Source: Curtobacterium sp. 458 (GTDB lineage Bacteria; Actinomycetota; Actinomycetes; Actinomycetales; Microbacteriaceae). Taken from it: DNA of 64,000 nucleotides. Position 1 is the stretch's first letter, and each line of letters opens with the position of its first letter. This document shows positions 1 to 8,932 of this stretch, one piece after another. The stretch is taken from the NCBI RefSeq assembly GCF_030406605.1, contig NZ_CP129104.1, positions 372,001-436,000 of the forward strand, read 5' to 3'. Position numbers and translations under genes: made by a program. The notes under the pieces were generated by a model, which was not told the origin of the DNA, did no database searches, and saw only the letters and a program-made list of their open reading frames with translations.

Positions 1-275
1 AACGCCCGGAGCCCGCCTCGGTGCGGGAGCGGCGCCTGCCAGAACGCAGCGCCGACGACCCGGTCACGCGCGATCGCGACGTCGACGGCGCTCGACCGTT
101 CCGGCACCGCTCGGATCAAGGCGGCGAACAGCCGCCCGAGCACGGCCACCCGGTGCTCGCCGGAACGCGGAGGCCGGATCTCGGCGAGCACCGGGTCCTC
201 GGCGAAGGCCTCTGCCAGGACGGTGGCGGCGGCGTGCAGCTCGTGCTCCGCAGCCGCTCGGACGATGATCTCCAT
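1..275 (-). CDS. GNAT-family N-acetyltransferase, N-terminal part
   Basis: The gene runs off the left edge, so only about 91 N-terminal residues are visible. ATG at 275 follows GGGAGGAG with a 5-base spacer. The visible part has the GNAT opening pattern: a short strand (EIIVRAA), an amphipathic helix (LHAAATVLAEAF), then a strand-turn (VAIARDRVVGAAFW) that normally precedes the acetyl-CoA loop. It is divergent from the TetR gene at 356, so TetR may control it. Substrate unknown. The acetyl-CoA motif itself lies outside the window, so the family call rests on fold pattern only. Confidence 0.6.
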   Translation of the reverse strand, partial: MEIIVRAAAEHELHAAATVLAEAFAEDPVLAEIRPPRSGEHRVAVLGRLFAALIRAVPERSSAVDVAIARDRVVGAAFWQAPLPHRGGLRA

Positions 276-355
276 GGGGGCTCCTCCCTGATTCGGCCAA
301 GCGGCCAGATTCATCGTCCAGCACGACCCTGCGCACGCGCCGTACGCTTCCTGTG

Positions 356-976
356 ATGACGGAGGACGAGGGGACGCGCGGGTACCGCAGTCGTGCCGAC
401 CGGCGTGAGGAGCTGCTCGACGCCGCGGCCCTCGTCGTCCGCGACGAGGGGCTCGGTGGACTGACGACCCGTGCCGTGGCTGCCCGCGCCGGGGTCGCAC
501 ACGGGGTGGTCCACTACGTGTTCGGCGCCCGGAGGCACCTCGTCGTCGCCCTGCTCGAGCGCCAGGCCCGCGCGTCGCTGCCTCGTGTGCTCGGTGCGGC
601 CGACGCCCACGACGACCTCACGGCAGCACTCGACGCCGCCGTGGCCGCGTGGATCGAGCTGGTCCGCACCGAACCCGAACGCTTCCGCCTGCTCGAGGCC
701 GTGAGTGCCAGCGGGCCGGGTGCCGCTGGGGACGGTCCGCTGCTCGAGACGGAGCGCCGACTCTGGCGTGACGCGGTCGACGCAGCGCTGCGGCACTGGT
801 CCACGATGCACGACGTCGTCCTCGCGGTGCCCACGCCGGTCGCGGCCGACGCCGTCATCGCCGTGGTCGACGGCCTGACGCGGTCGTCCGCGAGCGACCC
901 GGACGGCGCCGCGACGGACCGATCGCGTGCGCTCCTGGTGCGGGGCCTCGCCCACGCGCTCAGCACGGCACCCTGA
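356..976 (+). CDS. TetR-family transcriptional regulator
   Basis: About 206 residues, normal for TetR. The N-terminal helix-turn-helix is clear: RREELLDAAALVV, then LTTRAVAARAGVAHGVVHYVF, where the recognition helix ends in the usual HYVF/YYHF-type pattern. The C-terminal ligand domain is divergent, so the effector cannot be guessed. ATG at 356 lies 7 bases after TACGCT (343-348), which suits a leaderless transcript; GTG at 353 is the alternative. It is divergent from the acetyltransferase ending at 275, its most likely target besides itself. Confidence 0.85.
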   Translation: MTEDEGTRGYRSRADRREELLDAAALVVRDEGLGGLTTRAVAARAGVAHGVVHYVFGARRHLVVALLERQARASLPRVLGAADAHDDLTAALDAAVAAWIELVRTEPERFRLLEAVSASGPGAAGDGPLLETERRLWRDAVDAALRHWSTMHDVVLAVPTPVAADAVIAVVDGLTRSSASDPDGAATDRSRALLVRGLAHALSTAP

Positions 977-1029
977 GCAGCGCTCCGCGGCGGCACCGCG
1001 CCACAGCGCCCCGCGGCGGCGCCGTCGAC

Positions 1030-2079
1030 TCACGGCACGCGCTCGAGCCACTCCTTCGTCGCGAACTTCGTGTCGATGAGCTCCTGCGCCCGCTGCCGCT
1101 CGGCCTCGGTGACGTGCCCCTCGTGCGCGCCGTAGAGCTTCGTGAACGTGCCGATCAGCCGCTCGATCACCTCCGCGCGGGGCAGGCCGGTCTGGGAGCG
1201 CAGCGGGTCGACGCGCTTCGCTGCCGAGGTCGTGCCCTTGTCGCTCATCTTCTCGCGGCCGATCCGGAGCACCTCGACCATCTTCTGGCCGTCCATGTCG
1301 TAGCTCATCGTGGCGTGGTGGAGCACGGCTCCGGTGCCGAGGCGCTTCTGCGCGGCGCCGCCGATCTTCCCCTTCGCCGAGGTGATGTCGTTGAGCGGCT
1401 GGTAGTACGCGTCGACCCCGAGCGACTTCAGCGCCTCGATCACCCACTCGTCGAGGTAGGCGTACGAGTCGGCGAAGGTCATGCCCTGCACGAGGTCGGC
1501 CGGCACGTAGAGCGAGTAGGAGATGATCGCGCCCGCCTCCATGAACATCGCGCCGCCACCGGAGATGCGCCGCACGACCTGCACGCCGTACTTCGCGGCC
1601 CCCTCGGGGTCGACCTCGTTCTTGAGGGACTGGAACGAGCCGATCACGACCGCGGATTCGTCCCACTCCCAGATGCGGAGCGTCGGGCCACGACGGCCCG
1701 CCCCGACCTCCTCGGTGAGCACCTGGTCGAGCGCGAGGTGCTCGTTCGGGGAGATCGGCCCCTCGTGGATGACCTCCCAGTCGTAGTCCTGCCACGAGGA
1801 CGCCCGCGAGAGCCCCCGGCGGACCGCGACCCCGACCGACTCCGGCGTGAAGCCGAGCAGCTGCGCCCCCTCCGGCAGCGCGCCGCGGACGGCGGCGGCG
1901 ATCCCGGCGGCGTCCGTCGTCGACGACAGGCCGTTCACGGCGGCGTCGATCAGCGGCAGCGCGTCGTCCGGTTCGAGGAAGAAGTCACCGGCGAGCCGGA
2001 ACTCCTGGATCGATCCGTCGACGACCTCGAGGTCGACGACGACGAGCTTCCCGCCTGGGACCTTGTACTCACCGTGCAC
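1030..2079 (-). CDS. lipoate--protein ligase family protein
   Basis: A 349-residue ligase that attaches lipoate (or octanoate) to lipoyl domains of 2-oxoacid dehydrogenases. The catalytic BPL/LplA domain starts near residue 95 (NEHLALDQVL) and holds the ligand-loop motif RRISGGGAMF and the lysine-bearing strand SAKGKIGGAAQKR. The small accessory domain that follows the catalytic domain in E. coli LplA is at the N-terminus here (about residues 1-85), an arrangement I recall from actinobacterial members. GTG at 2079 lies 6 bases after TAGGGT (2091-2086 on this strand). Convergent with the TetR gene. Confidence 0.85.
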   Translation of the reverse strand: MHGEYKVPGGKLVVVDLEVVDGSIQEFRLAGDFFLEPDDALPLIDAAVNGLSSTTDAAGIAAAVRGALPEGAQLLGFTPESVGVAVRRGLSRASSWQDYDWEVIHEGPISPNEHLALDQVLTEEVGAGRRGPTLRIWEWDESAVVIGSFQSLKNEVDPEGAAKYGVQVVRRISGGGAMFMEAGAIISYSLYVPADLVQGMTFADSYAYLDEWVIEALKSLGVDAYYQPLNDITSAKGKIGGAAQKRLGTGAVLHHATMSYDMDGQKMVEVLRIGREKMSDKGTTSAAKRVDPLRSQTGLPRAEVIERLIGTFTKLYGAHEGHVTEAERQRAQELIDTKFATKEWLERVP

Positions 2080-2118
2080 ACGACGACCCTACGCCCGCGG
2101 GCCTCGGCCGGGCGGTCG

Positions 2119-2597
2119 TCAGTCCCCGCGACGGAGGTCCTTGGCGAGGTACACGGAGGCCTCGTGCGCGGTGACCCGCCGACCGTCGTCGTCCACGAAG
2201 GTGTAGTCGTACTCCTCGACTTCGTCGGTCACGACGTACCCGGCCCGCTCGTACAGGCGGCGGGCGTCCGGGTTGTCCTGCGTGACGCCGATGCGGAGCG
2301 CACCGGACGGCTCCGCGAGACGTTCGGCCGCGGCGATGAGGGCCGATCCGATGCCTCGCCCGCGCTGGTCCGGCTCGACCCGGAGGTTCCGCAGCTCCGG
2401 CCGGTCGCCCACTGTCACCTCGCCGGATCCGACCGGCTCCGTGCCGATCCAGGCGACGAGGACGGTCAGCTCGCCGCGGGCCTGGGCGTCGCCGCCCACT
2501 GGGCGTAGCGCCGACCGGGCGGCTCCCGCCGGTCGAGCGCCACCGTCGCCGCCTCGTCGAGGCGCGTCACCAGCACCTCGGTGTCGCGTGCGGTCAT
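2119..2597 (-). pseudogene. GNAT-family N-acetyltransferase broken by a one-base frameshift
   Basis: ATG at 2597 opens a frame reading MTARDTEVLVTRLDEAATV and on to DRREPPGRRYAQWAA, which then hits a stop at about 2471. The neighbouring frame carries on with ARGELTVLVAWIGTEPVGSGEV, the acetyl-CoA motif RGRGIGSALIAAAERLA and the usual C-terminal NPDARRLYERAGY. Adding one base near 2490-2497 (inside the GGCGGCGACG run on the coding strand) joins the two as YAQWAADAQARGELTVL, giving a normal GNAT of about 160 residues. This is either a real disrupted gene or a base-call error in a GC run. Confidence 0.7.
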
Positions 2598-2617
2598 CGT
2601 CGTCCCCGTCTCTCGGC

Positions 2618-2653
2618 CTGGAGGCCCGTGGCGGGCCCGCCCCGTGCCTCCAG
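2618..2653. repeat. GGAGGC palindrome, intergenic copy
   Basis: Inverted repeat with arms CTGGAGGCCCGTGGCGGGC and its near complement ending GTGCCTCCAG. Only two positions mismatch and there is almost no loop. It lies between the end of the hydrolase gene (2691) and the start of the broken acetyltransferase (2597), both on the minus strand, where it could end hydrolase transcription. Member of the conserved-arm family described in the findings. Confidence 0.7.
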
Positions 2654-2690
2654 TCCGTCCTGTGGTCGCGCCCGTCACGGACGCCCGCAC

Positions 2691-3560
2691 TCAGCGCGCG
2701 ACCGTGCGCTCCAGCCACGCGACGAGGTCGCCCACGACCTCGTCGCGGTTGGTCTCGTTGTAGACCTCGTGCCGCGCCCCCTCGTACACCCGCACCTCGA
2801 CGTCCGACAGCTTCCCGCGCGTCCGGTACGCCCGCGCCAGGCGCTCGACGGACCGCGGCCCGCCGAGGGTGTCGTCGGAGCCGACCTGCAGGAGCATCGG
2901 GAGGTCGTGCGGGATGCCCCGACGCGGGACCCCGAGCAGCCGGAGGGTGTCCGGGAGGCCGAAGAGCCGGATGACATCGGCCTCGACCGCGAGTGGATCC
3001 AGGCCGATCGCGTCGATCACCGCGCGGTCGCGACTGATCCACTCGTACTTCGTCGGTCCGGCCCCGGCGAACCGGGCGTTGAGGTCCCCGCTGTTCATCC
3101 ACCCGGGCAGCCGGTACGCGGTCGCGGAGAGCACGACGCCGTCGTAGAGCGCACTCGACGTGTTGACGATCCGCTGCGCCATGAGCGAGCCCCACGAGTG
3201 CCCGAGCAGGACGAGCGGGACGCCGGGGGTGTCCTCGCGGGCGAGGGCGCTGAGCTGCTCGACCGCCGCGATCGCGGCACGCAAGCCCCCGGGGCCGAGC
3301 CGGCCGAGCTTCGCGTGGTCGCCGTCCCACTGCGCGAGCCCGGTGCGCCCGTGCCCGCGGTGGTCGTTGGCGTGCACGGTCCAGCCGGCGCGCACGAGGT
3401 CCTGTGCGAGTGGCTCGTAGCGCAGCGAGTGCTCGCCGACACCGTGGGCGATCTGCACGATGCCCTTCGGCTTGCCGGCTCGCCAGGTGGAGTAGACGAT
3501 CTCGACGCCGTGCGCGTCGGTGAACGAGGAGTCCCCTCGGGCTGCGGAGAAGGTCGGCAC
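2691..3560 (-). CDS. alpha/beta hydrolase, monoacylglycerol-lipase type
   Basis: About 289 residues. The fold is plain: IVQIAHGVGEHSLRYEPLA (oxyanion-loop HGxGEH, typical of monoacylglycerol lipases and lysophospholipases), NDHRGHGRTG, nucleophile elbow GHSWGS, then Asp in VGSDDTLGG and His in GARHEVYNE complete the triad. No signal peptide, so probably cytoplasmic. I prefer GTG at 3560 (after GAGGATGCAGAG); the frame is open to ATG at 3593. Natural substrate unknown, with acylglycerols a family-level guess. Confidence 0.85.
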   Translation of the reverse strand: MPTFSAARGDSSFTDAHGVEIVYSTWRAGKPKGIVQIAHGVGEHSLRYEPLAQDLVRAGWTVHANDHRGHGRTGLAQWDGDHAKLGRLGPGGLRAAIAAVEQLSALAREDTPGVPLVLLGHSWGSLMAQRIVNTSSALYDGVVLSATAYRLPGWMNSGDLNARFAGAGPTKYEWISRDRAVIDAIGLDPLAVEADVIRLFGLPDTLRLLGVPRRGIPHDLPMLLQVGSDDTLGGPRSVERLARAYRTRGKLSDVEVRVYEGARHEVYNETNRDEVVGDLVAWLERTVAR

Positions 3561-3658
3561 CTCTGCATCCTCGCAGACGCGCCGGTGCCGCACGGGTTCC
3601 GTGGCGTGTTCACCCGGCGTTCACGCAGCAGGCTCCGAGCGGGCCTACCGTTCCGCGC

Positions 3659-4795
<1,137 letters not shown>

Positions 4796-4807
4796 GTGGA
4801 GGACGAG

Positions 4808-5077
4808 ATGGACATCGACTTCGGTGCGATCGGGACGGTCGCGTGGGTGGGCTTCGTCGCGGCGGTGGGCGTGGTGCTGCTCTACACGCTGGGCCTGCGG
4901 CTGCTCGGGACCGGACAGCCGGTCGACGCGGGGGGCGAGCGGACGCAGTACACCGAGGAGACGCCGCGGTCCGGCCACACGCCCCCGCTCGCCCTGGCGG
5001 GTGCCGGGCTGTGCTTCGCGGTGTGCATCGCCGCCGTGCTCTTCAGCATCTGGATGACGATCCCGCAGTTCCACTGA
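4808..5077 (+). CDS. small two-helix membrane protein downstream of the phosphate transporter
   Basis: 89 residues with one membrane helix near the N-terminus (VAWVGFVAAVGVVLLYTLGLRLL), a polar middle and a second helix (LALAGAGLCFAVCIAAVLFSIWM). ATG at 4808 follows GGAGGACGAG, only 12 bases after the transporter stop, so translation is probably coupled. I do not recognise a named family. The tight linkage suggests a subunit or stability partner of the phosphate transporter (inference only). Confidence 0.7.
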   Translation: MDIDFGAIGTVAWVGFVAAVGVVLLYTLGLRLLGTGQPVDAGGERTQYTEETPRSGHTPPLALAGAGLCFAVCIAAVLFSIWMTIPQFH

Positions 5078-5080
5078 GAC

Positions 5081-5138
5081 GGACGGGAGGCCCGGATGAC
5101 GTGACCGGAGTCGGTCAGGTGATCCGGGCCTCCCGTCC
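5081..5138. terminator. bidirectional hairpin with conserved GGGAGGC arms
   Basis: Perfect 17-bp arms (5081-5097, GGACGGGAGGCCCGGAT, and 5122-5138) around a 24-base loop that holds its own TGACC/GGTCA dyad. It sits between the convergent transporter operon and the SDR gene. No T-run follows, so its terminator role is inferred from position and stability. Confidence 0.75.
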
Positions 5139-5149
5139 GCGTGCCCACG

Positions 5150-5902
5150 TCAGTGGGCGCTGTAGCCGCCGTCCACCAGGTGGTAGCTGCCGCTGATGAA
5201 CGACGCCTTGTCGCTCAGGAGGAACAGCACGAGCGCGGCGACCTCGGCGTCGGTGCCGAGCCGACCGGCGGCGTGCTCCTGCTCGAGGGCCGAGAGCGCC
5301 TCGGCGGAGAGCGACGAGCGCACGAGCGGGGTGTCGATGAAGCCGGGGCCGACCGCGTTCGTGCGGACACCCTGCGCCGTGTACTCGAGCGCGGCGACCT
5401 TGGTCAGCCCGACGAGTGCGTGCTTCGAGGCGACGTACGCGGCGTTCTGGGCGATGCCGACCGAGCCGAGCACCGACGACATGTTCACGATCGCGCCACC
5501 GCCGACGGCGAGCATCGCGGGGATCTCGTAGCGGAGTCCGTAGAAGACACCGTCGAGGTCGACCGCACGCACGCGGTCCCACGCGTCGACGTCGTACTCG
5601 CCGATGGGCTGCGGGGCGGCACCGATGCCGGCGTTGTTCACGGCGAGGTGCAGCGCTCCGTACGTGTCGACCGCGAATCGCACCATGCGCTCGTTGTCGG
5701 CGGCCAGCGCGGAGTTCGCCTCGAACGCGCTCGCGGTCCCGCCCGCGGCCTCGATCTCCGACACGACGCGCTGTGCGGCGTCCTCCTTGATGTCGGTGAC
5801 GACGACCTTCGCGCCCGCCGCAGCGAGCTCCTTCGCGATCGCTTCGCCGATGCCGCTGCCGCCACCGGTGACGACGGCGACCTTGCCCTCGAACTCGGAC
5901 AT
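5150..5902 (-). CDS. SDR-family oxidoreductase
   Basis: 250 residues, the standard length for a classical short-chain dehydrogenase. Visible marks: cofactor loop VVTGGGSGIGEAIA, NNAG strand (LAVNNAGIG), catalytic Ser in VNMSSVLG, Tyr-x3-Lys as YVASK, and the C-terminal VDGGYSAH seen in FabG-like enzymes. Asp after the second strand (VVVTDIKE) suggests NAD(H) rather than NADP(H). ATG at 5902 follows AAGGAG. Divergent from the MarR-MFS pair and so possibly under the same regulator. Substrate unknown. Confidence 0.88.
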   Translation of the reverse strand: MSEFEGKVAVVTGGGSGIGEAIAKELAAAGAKVVVTDIKEDAAQRVVSEIEAAGGTASAFEANSALAADNERMVRFAVDTYGALHLAVNNAGIGAAPQPIGEYDVDAWDRVRAVDLDGVFYGLRYEIPAMLAVGGGAIVNMSSVLGSVGIAQNAAYVASKHALVGLTKVAALEYTAQGVRTNAVGPGFIDTPLVRSSLSAEALSALEQEHAAGRLGTDAEVAALVLFLLSDKASFISGSYHLVDGGYSAH

Positions 5903-5916
5903 GTGCTCCTTCTTCC

Positions 5917-6034
5917 GTTGAATTGAGCAACACCTGTTGCCCACAGTCCGAACGGTACACCTGCGGTGGCCGTTCCAGGTCCGCTCTGCGCACAACCGGT
6001 TCGTTCACTGAACTAATTTGGTAGGCTAACGATC
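5917..6034. promoter_or_regulatory. divergent control region between SDR and MarR genes
   Basis: It holds GCAACA-CC-TGTTGC (5927-5940), an overlapping GTTG/CAAC dyad starting at 5917, and GTTCACTGAAC (6003-6013, an odd palindrome). TAGGCT at 6022-6027 lies 7 bases before the MarR ATG, a likely -10 box. The dyads flank both starts and are candidate sites for the adjacent MarR protein. Confidence 0.5.
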
Positions 6035-6466
6035 ATGTCCCCCACCGCCACCCGTGCGTCGCTCGCGACCGATCTCCGCATCGCGGTGAACCGGCTCTCG
6101 CGGACCCTGCGCAACCAGAAGGCCGACCAGACGGTCACGGACGCGCAGTTCTCCGCCCTCGCCCGACTGCACCGCGACGGAGCGATGACCCTCGCCGACC
6201 TCAGCCGGCAGGACGGCGTGACCCCGCCGTCGATGACGAAGACCGTCGCGGTCCTGACCGAGCGCGGACTCGTGTCGAAGCGCCTGCACGGCGACGACCG
6301 CCGCAAGGTGCTCATCGGCACCACCGACGCCGGCGCGGCCTTCGTCGAGGAGACCCGACGACGCCGCGACGGCTGGCTGAGCCCGCGGCTCACCGCCCTC
6401 ACGCCGGCCGAGCGCCAGACGCTCGCCGACGCCACCGAGATCATGAGGAGGCTCGCGCAGCAGTGA
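6035..6466 (+). CDS. MarR-family transcriptional regulator
   Basis: 143 residues with the complete MarR winged helix: DAQFSALARLHRDGAMTLADLSRQDGVTPPSMTKTVAVLTERGLVSKRL, then the wing HGDDRRKVLIGTT. The stop overlaps the GTG start of the MFS gene, so the two are one operon. Most likely a local repressor of the exporter and perhaps of the divergent SDR. The ligand cannot be read from sequence. Confidence 0.9.
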   Translation: MSPTATRASLATDLRIAVNRLSRTLRNQKADQTVTDAQFSALARLHRDGAMTLADLSRQDGVTPPSMTKTVAVLTERGLVSKRLHGDDRRKVLIGTTDAGAAFVEETRRRRDGWLSPRLTALTPAERQTLADATEIMRRLAQQ

Positions 6467-7809
6467 CGGCCATGTTCCGGTCCCTCTCGGGACACAACTA
6501 CCGCATCTGGTTCGCCGGTGCCCTGGTGTCCAACGTCGGCACCTGGATGCAACGAACCGCGCAGGACTGGATCGTCCTCACGCAGCTCTCCGACAACGAC
6601 GCGGTCGCCGTCGGTGTCACGATGGCGCTCCAGTTCGGGCCGCAGCTGCTCCTCCTGCCCGTCACCGGGCTCGTCGCCGACCGGTTCGACCGCCGGAAGA
6701 TGCTCATGCTCACGCAGGGGCTGATGGGTGCGCTCGGCCTCGGGCTCGGCGTGATGGTGCTCACCCACACCGCGACGCTGCTGTCGCTGTACGGCTTCGC
6801 GCTCGCGCTCGGCATCGTCGCCGCGTTCGACACCCCGATCCGGCAGACCTTCGTCTCCGACGTCGTGCAGGGCGAGCACGTGTCGAACGCCGTGGCGCTC
6901 AACTCCGCGTCGTTCAACGCCGCACGGCTCATCGGACCCGCCGTCGCCGGTGTGCTCATCGCGGCGATCGGCTCCGGCTGGGTCTTCGTCATCAACGCGG
7001 CGTCGTTCCTGGCCGTGCTCCTCGCGCTGCGGTTCGTCGACCCGGCACAGCTCGCCGACCGCCCGCGTGCGAAGCGCGGCAAGGGCCAGATCGTCGCGGG
7101 CTTCCGGTACGTGCGGACACGGCCGGACATCATCGTCGTGCTGTGCATGATCTTCGTCGTGGGGACGTTCGGCGTGAACTTCCCGATCTTCACCTCGACG
7201 ATGGCCCGCATCGAGTTCCACCGCGGCGCGGGCGAGTTCGGCCTGCTCAACTCGGTCATGGCGATCGGTTCGGTCCTCGGCGCCCTGCTGTCGGCACGAC
7301 GGGACCGCCCCCGGATGCGCACGCTCGTGATCGCGTCGGCCGGCTTCGGCATCGCCTGCACGGCCGCTGCGTTCGCCCCGACGTACTGGAGCTTCGCGGT
7401 CGTCCTCATGTTCGTCGGGCTCGCCTCGCTGACCTTCATGACGACCGCGAACGCCCTCGTGCAGACCACCACGGCGCCCGCGATGCGCGGTCGGGTCATG
7501 GCGCTCTACATGGCGATCTTCGCGGGCGGCACCCCGATCGGCGCCCCCATCGTCGGCGCGATCGCCGACGCCGCGGGGCCGCGGTGGGCCATCGGGGTCG
7601 GGGCGGCCTCCGGCTTCGTCGCCCTCGCGATCGCCGTGGTCTGGCTCGTCCGCTTCGAGCGCCTCCGACTCCGGTACGACGCCGACTCCCGCCTGCACCT
7701 CGCGGTGACCCACGCGGTGCCGACCGTGAGCCCGCGGGCGGCGCGGGCGGCGCTCCGACAGGACCTCTCGCGTGACGAGGCGGTCGCCAACCGGTCGAGC
7801 GGCGTCTGA
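6463..7809 (+). CDS. MFS transporter, likely drug or metabolite exporter
   Basis: 448 residues with about twelve membrane segments. The loop between helices 2 and 3 carries the MFS motif as GLVADRFDRRKML. It resembles the EntS/DHA3-type exporters (NYRIWFAGALVSNVGTWMQRTAQDW at the N-terminus, interrupted here for description only by its first helix). GTG at 6463 overlaps the MarR stop (GTGA); ATG at 6472 is a possible alternative. The MarR-MFS pairing suggests inducible export of a toxic small molecule. Confidence 0.88.
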   Translation: MTAMFRSLSGHNYRIWFAGALVSNVGTWMQRTAQDWIVLTQLSDNDAVAVGVTMALQFGPQLLLLPVTGLVADRFDRRKMLMLTQGLMGALGLGLGVMVLTHTATLLSLYGFALALGIVAAFDTPIRQTFVSDVVQGEHVSNAVALNSASFNAARLIGPAVAGVLIAAIGSGWVFVINAASFLAVLLALRFVDPAQLADRPRAKRGKGQIVAGFRYVRTRPDIIVVLCMIFVVGTFGVNFPIFTSTMARIEFHRGAGEFGLLNSVMAIGSVLGALLSARRDRPRMRTLVIASAGFGIACTAAAFAPTYWSFAVVLMFVGLASLTFMTTANALVQTTTAPAMRGRVMALYMAIFAGGTPIGAPIVGAIADAAGPRWAIGVGAASGFVALAIAVVWLVRFERLRLRYDADSRLHLAVTHAVPTVSPRAARAALRQDLSRDEAVANRSSGV

Positions 7810-7844
7810 CACCCGCCACGTCACCGACGCGGTCACCTGTCGGC

Positions 7845-7883
7845 TTGGAGGCGCGGTGCGGCGCCGCCACACGCCTCCCGTCC
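7845..7883. terminator. GGAGGC palindrome between convergent genes
   Basis: Imperfect inverted repeat with GGAGGCGCGGTGCGGC on one side and the answering CGCCACACGCCTCC. It lies between the convergent MFS and alpha-E genes. Shares the conserved GGAGGC / GCCTCCCGTCC arms of the family. Confidence 0.6.
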
Positions 7884-7910
7884 GTCCCGTGGTGCGCCTG
7901 AGGACACGGG

Positions 7911-8801
7911 TCAGGTGACGGGGGTGGCCACCTGGAACACGCGCTCCTCGAGCGCCCTGTCGGCCGCCGCAGCGGCTGCCGCGAGGTGCGTCGTCACACC
8001 GGGCAGTGCGGTCAGCGCGTCCTCGGGCGCGACCGCGTCGAGCGCCGCGACCGCGCGCCGGAACCCCGCGACCTGCTCGGCCACGCACGCCGGAGCCACG
8101 CCCGCGAGCCCGTCGGCCGCTCGGTGGGCGAGGAAGCCGAGCGCACGCGGGCTGTTCGTGTCGAGGAGCAGGAACGCTGCAGCCTCGGCGGGTTCGACGT
8201 CGTGGTGGGCTCCGCGGTGGAACGCCTCGCGGGCACCGCAGCCGCGCAGCGCGTCCGACCACGACTCGGCGGATCCGGGGGCGAGCAGTTCGGAACCGAG
8301 CAGTGCCGCGGTCGTGCGGCACCGGGTGAGCGACCGGCCGAGGGTGAAGAACGCCCACACCTCGTCACGGCTGGCGTCACCGTCGACGACCCCGACGGCG
8401 AGCGCGCTGCGCTCCTTCGCCCAGGTGAGGAAGTCGTGCGCTCGGTCCCCGCCGACCTTGCGGGGCATCCGGGACCGGGTCACGTCCAGGCAGTCCCACA
8501 GCTCGGTGGACACGACCTCGCGAGCCCGGCGCGCGCTGTCCCGGGCGACCGCGATCGCACTCGCGATGGATGCCGGCTCGTGACGGTCGAGCGCCAGGGC
8601 GTCGAGGGTGACGGCGAGGTCCGCGTCGCGCTGGACCACTGCACCCACGACGGTCCGGAGCGCCACGGAGGCCGTCTGCACCGGCGGCGCGGTCGACGGG
8701 TGCCGTCGGGCGACGTAGACGTCCAGGAGTCGGGCGACGGCGTCGGTGTGCTCGACGGCGGCACCGAGGCGGAAGACGCTCCCGGCGAGATGGCTCAGCA
8801 C
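7911..8801 (-). CDS. alpha-E domain protein (DUF403-like)
   Basis: 296 residues, almost all helical. The N-terminus (MLSHLAGSVFRLGAAVEHTDAVARLLDV) matches the alpha-E pattern MLSRxAESxFWxGRYxERAExxARLLDV. Family members usually sit beside a circularly permuted ATP-grasp protein and a transglutaminase-like protein in a putative peptide-modifying operon. None of those is in view here, and some normally aromatic positions are replaced. GTG at 8801 is the start. Function unknown; divergent from the MarR gene at 8933. Confidence 0.7.
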   Translation of the reverse strand: MLSHLAGSVFRLGAAVEHTDAVARLLDVYVARRHPSTAPPVQTASVALRTVVGAVVQRDADLAVTLDALALDRHEPASIASAIAVARDSARRAREVVSTELWDCLDVTRSRMPRKVGGDRAHDFLTWAKERSALAVGVVDGDASRDEVWAFFTLGRSLTRCRTTAALLGSELLAPGSAESWSDALRGCGAREAFHRGAHHDVEPAEAAAFLLLDTNSPRALGFLAHRAADGLAGVAPACVAEQVAGFRRAVAALDAVAPEDALTALPGVTTHLAAAAAAADRALEERVFQVATPVT

Positions 8802-8815
8802 GTCCGCACCCGCAT
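8795..8815 (-). other. possible leaderless leader peptide (6 codons) before the alpha-E gene
   Basis: On the minus strand TAGGTT is followed 6 bases later by ATG at 8815. That ATG opens the peptide MRVRTC and stops at TGA (8797-8795), overlapping the GTG start of the alpha-E gene at 8801 in another frame. Spacing fits the leaderless pattern of the window. Whether it is translated cannot be seen from sequence. Confidence 0.25.
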
Positions 8816-8897
8816 GCCGCGAACCTACTGAGCGGTCGTTGCCGGGGTGTTTCCGGCACGGGTCACCGGTGTTGCGTGGCCGATCGACGCGAACTCG

Positions 8898-8926
8898 CTA
8901 GACAATCTAACTAGAGCGTCTAGCAT
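8898..8926 (+). promoter_or_regulatory. MarR promoter with nested palindromic operator
   Basis: CTAGAC (8898-8903) and GTCTAG (8918-8923) flank an inner TCTA-AC-TAGA, all sharing one centre at 8910.5. A -35-like TAGACA (8899-8904) and a -10 TAGCAT (8921-8926) overlap the dyad with a 16-base spacer, and ATG follows 6 bases later. A dimer bound here would block polymerase, so autorepression by the MarR gene is likely. Confidence 0.65.
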
Positions 8927-8932
8927 CGTGGT

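Noticed and set aside
977..1029. Terminator between TetR and lipoate ligase genes
   Set aside because: The gap has repeated ccgcggcggc blocks but no stable inverted repeat that I could align with confidence.
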